From Pseudomonas sp. WS 5079 (lineage in GTDB: Bacteria; Pseudomonadota; Gammaproteobacteria; Pseudomonadales; Pseudomonadaceae), in contig NZ_JAAQWN010000013.1 of NCBI RefSeq assembly GCF_012985465.1, positions 62,001 to 126,000 of the forward strand: a stretch of 64,000 nt of DNA, read 5' to 3'. A program made the translations under genes and the position numbers. The notes beneath the pieces are model-generated. The model was not told the DNA's origin. It saw nothing but the letters and a program-made list of their open reading frames with translations, and made no database searches. Numbering within the stretch: position 1 is the stretch's first letter; each line of letters begins with the position of its first letter. This document shows, in pieces, positions 62,213 through 64,000 of this stretch.

Positions 62213-64000
62213 TTACTCGGCATCCAGGTGCATTGGCGTAACAACCCGGCCATCTTTCTCTGCCTGCCCAAGGTTGGCATCAATGAAGTACACCCGGTCA
62301 TCTTCCAGCTGGCCCTTGTCGACCAGATAGTCTTTGATCGTGCTGGCGCGGTCCTGGCCCAGTTGGCGTAGCAGCACGTCACTGGCGCTCCAGAACTTGA
62401 TCACGCCGTCACGCAGCTTCGCCGAGCGCTCATCGCTACCCAGGTTTTTCCACTCGGCCGGTGGCTGTTGCTTCAAGCGAGTGCGGTAGATGCCTTCGAG
62501 CAGCGGGGCTTTTTCCTTTTCCGGTACTTCGAGCAACGACGCCTGGGCCGGGACTTTATCGCCACGGCGCTGGAGTATCTTGTAGTAGTTGTACTGATAC
62601 TCGCGCTCAAGCCGCTCGGCAGCCAAGAACGGGCCGTCGCTGCTGGCTGCCGCGGTGCCTTCGATCTCCAGGCGCAGGGCAGGGCGCTCCTTGAGGGCCT
62701 TGGCGAGGCTGTCCAGGGCCGACTCGGCGTCCTTGTTCAGGGCGCTGGAGCCTGCGGCGAACGACACATTGCCAAGATCCTGCGCGCCACCACCCGTCAC
62801 CAGTCCGCCAATGAACTTGAACGGCGCCGTCGCCGCGCGTACCACCAGGTTGCGCAGGGTTTGCCAGACAATCGGCATCACGCTGAATTGCGGGTTGTTC
62901 AAGTCGCCGGTCACCGGCAATTCGATGGAAATCTTGCCGTCGGTGTCCTTGAGCAGGGCAATCGCCAGGCGAATCGGCAGGTCCACCGCGTCCGCACTGT
63001 CGACTTTCTCGCCCAGTTGCAGTTGCTCCACCACTACCTTGTTCTCAGCCTTCAACTGGCCCTTGGTGATCACGTAGTGCAGGTCCAGGTTGAGCCGGCC
63101 CTTGCGGATACGGAACCCGGCAAACTTGCCCGAGTAAGGTGTCAGGGTGGTCAGTTCGACGCGTTTGAAGCTGGTGGCGATATCCAGTGCGGCCATCGGG
63201 TCAAACGGGTTCACGCTGCCCTTGATGGTTACCGGCGCATAGCGATCGACCTTGCCCTTGATATCGACGCTGGCCGGCTTGGCCTGGCGGCTGTCGATGG
63301 TGCCGATCTGGCCATTGAGTTGTTGGATCGCCGTGGCGAAGTTCGGTGTCAGGCTGAAGTCGGCAAAGTTGGCCGAGCCATCATTGATCGCGATCTGGCC
63401 GATACGGATGCCCAGGGGCTTCTCGTTGCTCGCGCTGGATTTGGCCGTCGATTTGGCACCGCTGTCGGCCGGCTGTGGGATCAGCAGGTCATCGACGTTG
63501 GTGGTGCGGTCATCGTTGATCATAAAGCGCGCATAGGGTTGCAGCAGGTTGATCTTGTCGATCGACAGGCTATTGCCGTGCTGGTAGTTCAAGCCCTCGA
63601 CCACCAGGCGCTGCCACTTGAGGAAGTCACGGGTCTTGAGAGTATCGAGGGTGTGCAGTTGGTCCACTTGCGCGCGGCCGGTGATCTGCAGCGCAAGGGG
63701 CTCGGTACTCTTGAGGTTCACGTCCAGGTTGCTGCCGAGCATGCCGCTACGCAGTTCCAGGCGGATAAAGGGGCTGATATAGGACTGGGCAACCCGCAGG
63801 TCGATATCCTTGGTGTCGACCTTCAGCTTGGCGCTGACCGGGTTCAGGTTGACCTGGCCGCTCGCCTGGATCTTGCCCTGCTTGCCCAGGCCACTGTCGA
63901 TCTTCAGCGTGAAGGGGCTTTGATTGAGGCTGTCGAAATCTTGTACATCGACATTCAGCGGGCCCAGCTCCAGTGCTACCGCAGGTTTTACCTGGCGATC
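62213..64000 (-). CDS. DUF748 (AsmA-like) protein, C-terminal part
   Basis: 595 residues are visible; the frame stays open to the right edge, so the start lies outside the window. Repeated beta-strand pattern (LRSGMLGSNLDVNLKS, GKVDRYAPVTIKGSVNPFDP, YSGKFAGFRIRKGRLNLDLHY) is that of AsmA-like/DUF748 envelope proteins thought to span the periplasm. The C-terminus (VSFAAGSSALNKDAESALDSLAKALKE onward) has an OmpA-like motif that could bind peptidoglycan. Function not established; lipid transport between membranes is suggested for relatives. Confidence 0.85.
   Translation of the reverse strand, partial: DRQVKPAVALELGPLNVDVQDFDSLNQSPFTLKIDSGLGKQGKIQASGQVNLNPVSAKLKVDTKDIDLRVAQSYISPFIRLELRSGMLGSNLDVNLKSTEPLALQITGRAQVDQLHTLDTLKTRDFLKWQRLVVEGLNYQHGNSLSIDKINLLQPYARFMINDDRTTNVDDLLIPQPADSGAKSTAKSSASNEKPLGIRIGQIAINDGSANFADFSLTPNFATAIQQLNGQIGTIDSRQAKPASVDIKGKVDRYAPVTIKGSVNPFDPMAALDIATSFKRVELTTLTPYSGKFAGFRIRKGRLNLDLHYVITKGQLKAENKVVVEQLQLGEKVDSADAVDLPIRLAIALLKDTDGKISIELPVTGDLNNPQFSVMPIVWQTLRNLVVRAATAPFKFIGGLVTGGGAQDLGNVSFAAGSSALNKDAESALDSLAKALKERPALRLEIEGTAAASSDGPFLAAERLEREYQYNYYKILQRRGDKVPAQASLLEVPEKEKAPLLEGIYRTRLKQQPPAEWKNLGSDERSAKLRDGVIKFWSASDVLLRQLGQDRASTIKDYLVDKGQLEDDRVYFIDANLGQAEKDGRVVTPMHLDAE

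Overview
The window reads as chromosome of a fluorescent pseudomonad (Pseudomonas fluorescens group). The evidence is the gene order folP-glmM-tpiA-secG-tRNA-Leu-tRNA-fMet-rimP-nusA-infB-rbfA-truB-rpsO-pnp, the order grpE-dnaK-dnaJ-dapB-carA-carB-greA, a cysteine-free Fur, P. fluorescens-type REP hairpins and the tmRNA tag ANDETYGEYALAA. Most of the window is GC-rich core chromosome with one acquired island.

Bases 1-6800 are accessory-to-core metabolism. They hold the tail of a TonB-dependent receptor, then a leftward D-serine cluster (dsdX permease, dsdA deaminase, dsdC regulator, and a DapF-like isomerase with an altered active site), a small lipoprotein, a TetR regulator, a gamma-glutamylcyclotransferase-fold protein and a double-Mop molybdate-binding protein.

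Bases about 6844-23630 form a 16.8 kb genomic island at the 3' end of ssrA. A 24-bp imperfect direct repeat bounds it, and one copy is the ssrA terminator itself. Pairs of 12-bp-spaced GGRATACC repeats, probably integrase arm sites, lie just inside both ends, and a P4-type integrase lies next to ssrA. The cargo is a complete type I restriction-modification locus (hsdR, hsdM, and an hsdS with an unusual C-terminal extension). Beside it is an AT-rich two-gene operon that I do not recognise as a described system: a 923-residue protein joining a winged-helix-like segment, an HsdM-like methylase fold with a degraded catalytic motif, an HsdS-like target-recognition domain and a histidine-kinase core, followed by a receiver-domain protein. 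Then come a gene-poor stretch with hairpins and decayed inverted copies of downstream genes, and an operon of a YfjI/DUF3987 protein, a small protein, a second tyrosine recombinase and another small protein.

Bases 23640-34515 hold ssrA, a lactate locus (lldP, an FAD/Fe-S D-lactate dehydrogenase, divergent lldR with a recognisable operator), smpB, ratA-rnfH, bamE, fur and recN. Bases 34516-46300 hold the heat-shock operon behind a sigma-32 promoter, dapB, carAB with a terminator-like leader, greA, a membrane protein, yhbY and rlmE. Bases 46490-61000 hold ftsH and the translation and RNA-processing superoperon. The right end has a two-BON-domain periplasmic protein behind a possible sigma-54 promoter, a REPIN, and the 3' part of a DUF748/AsmA-like gene that runs off the window.

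The strongest candidate for an undescribed system is the methylase/specificity/histidine-kinase fusion plus receiver pair at 13744-17397, inside a defence-type island. Assignments rest on reading motifs and gene order by eye; no database search was run.
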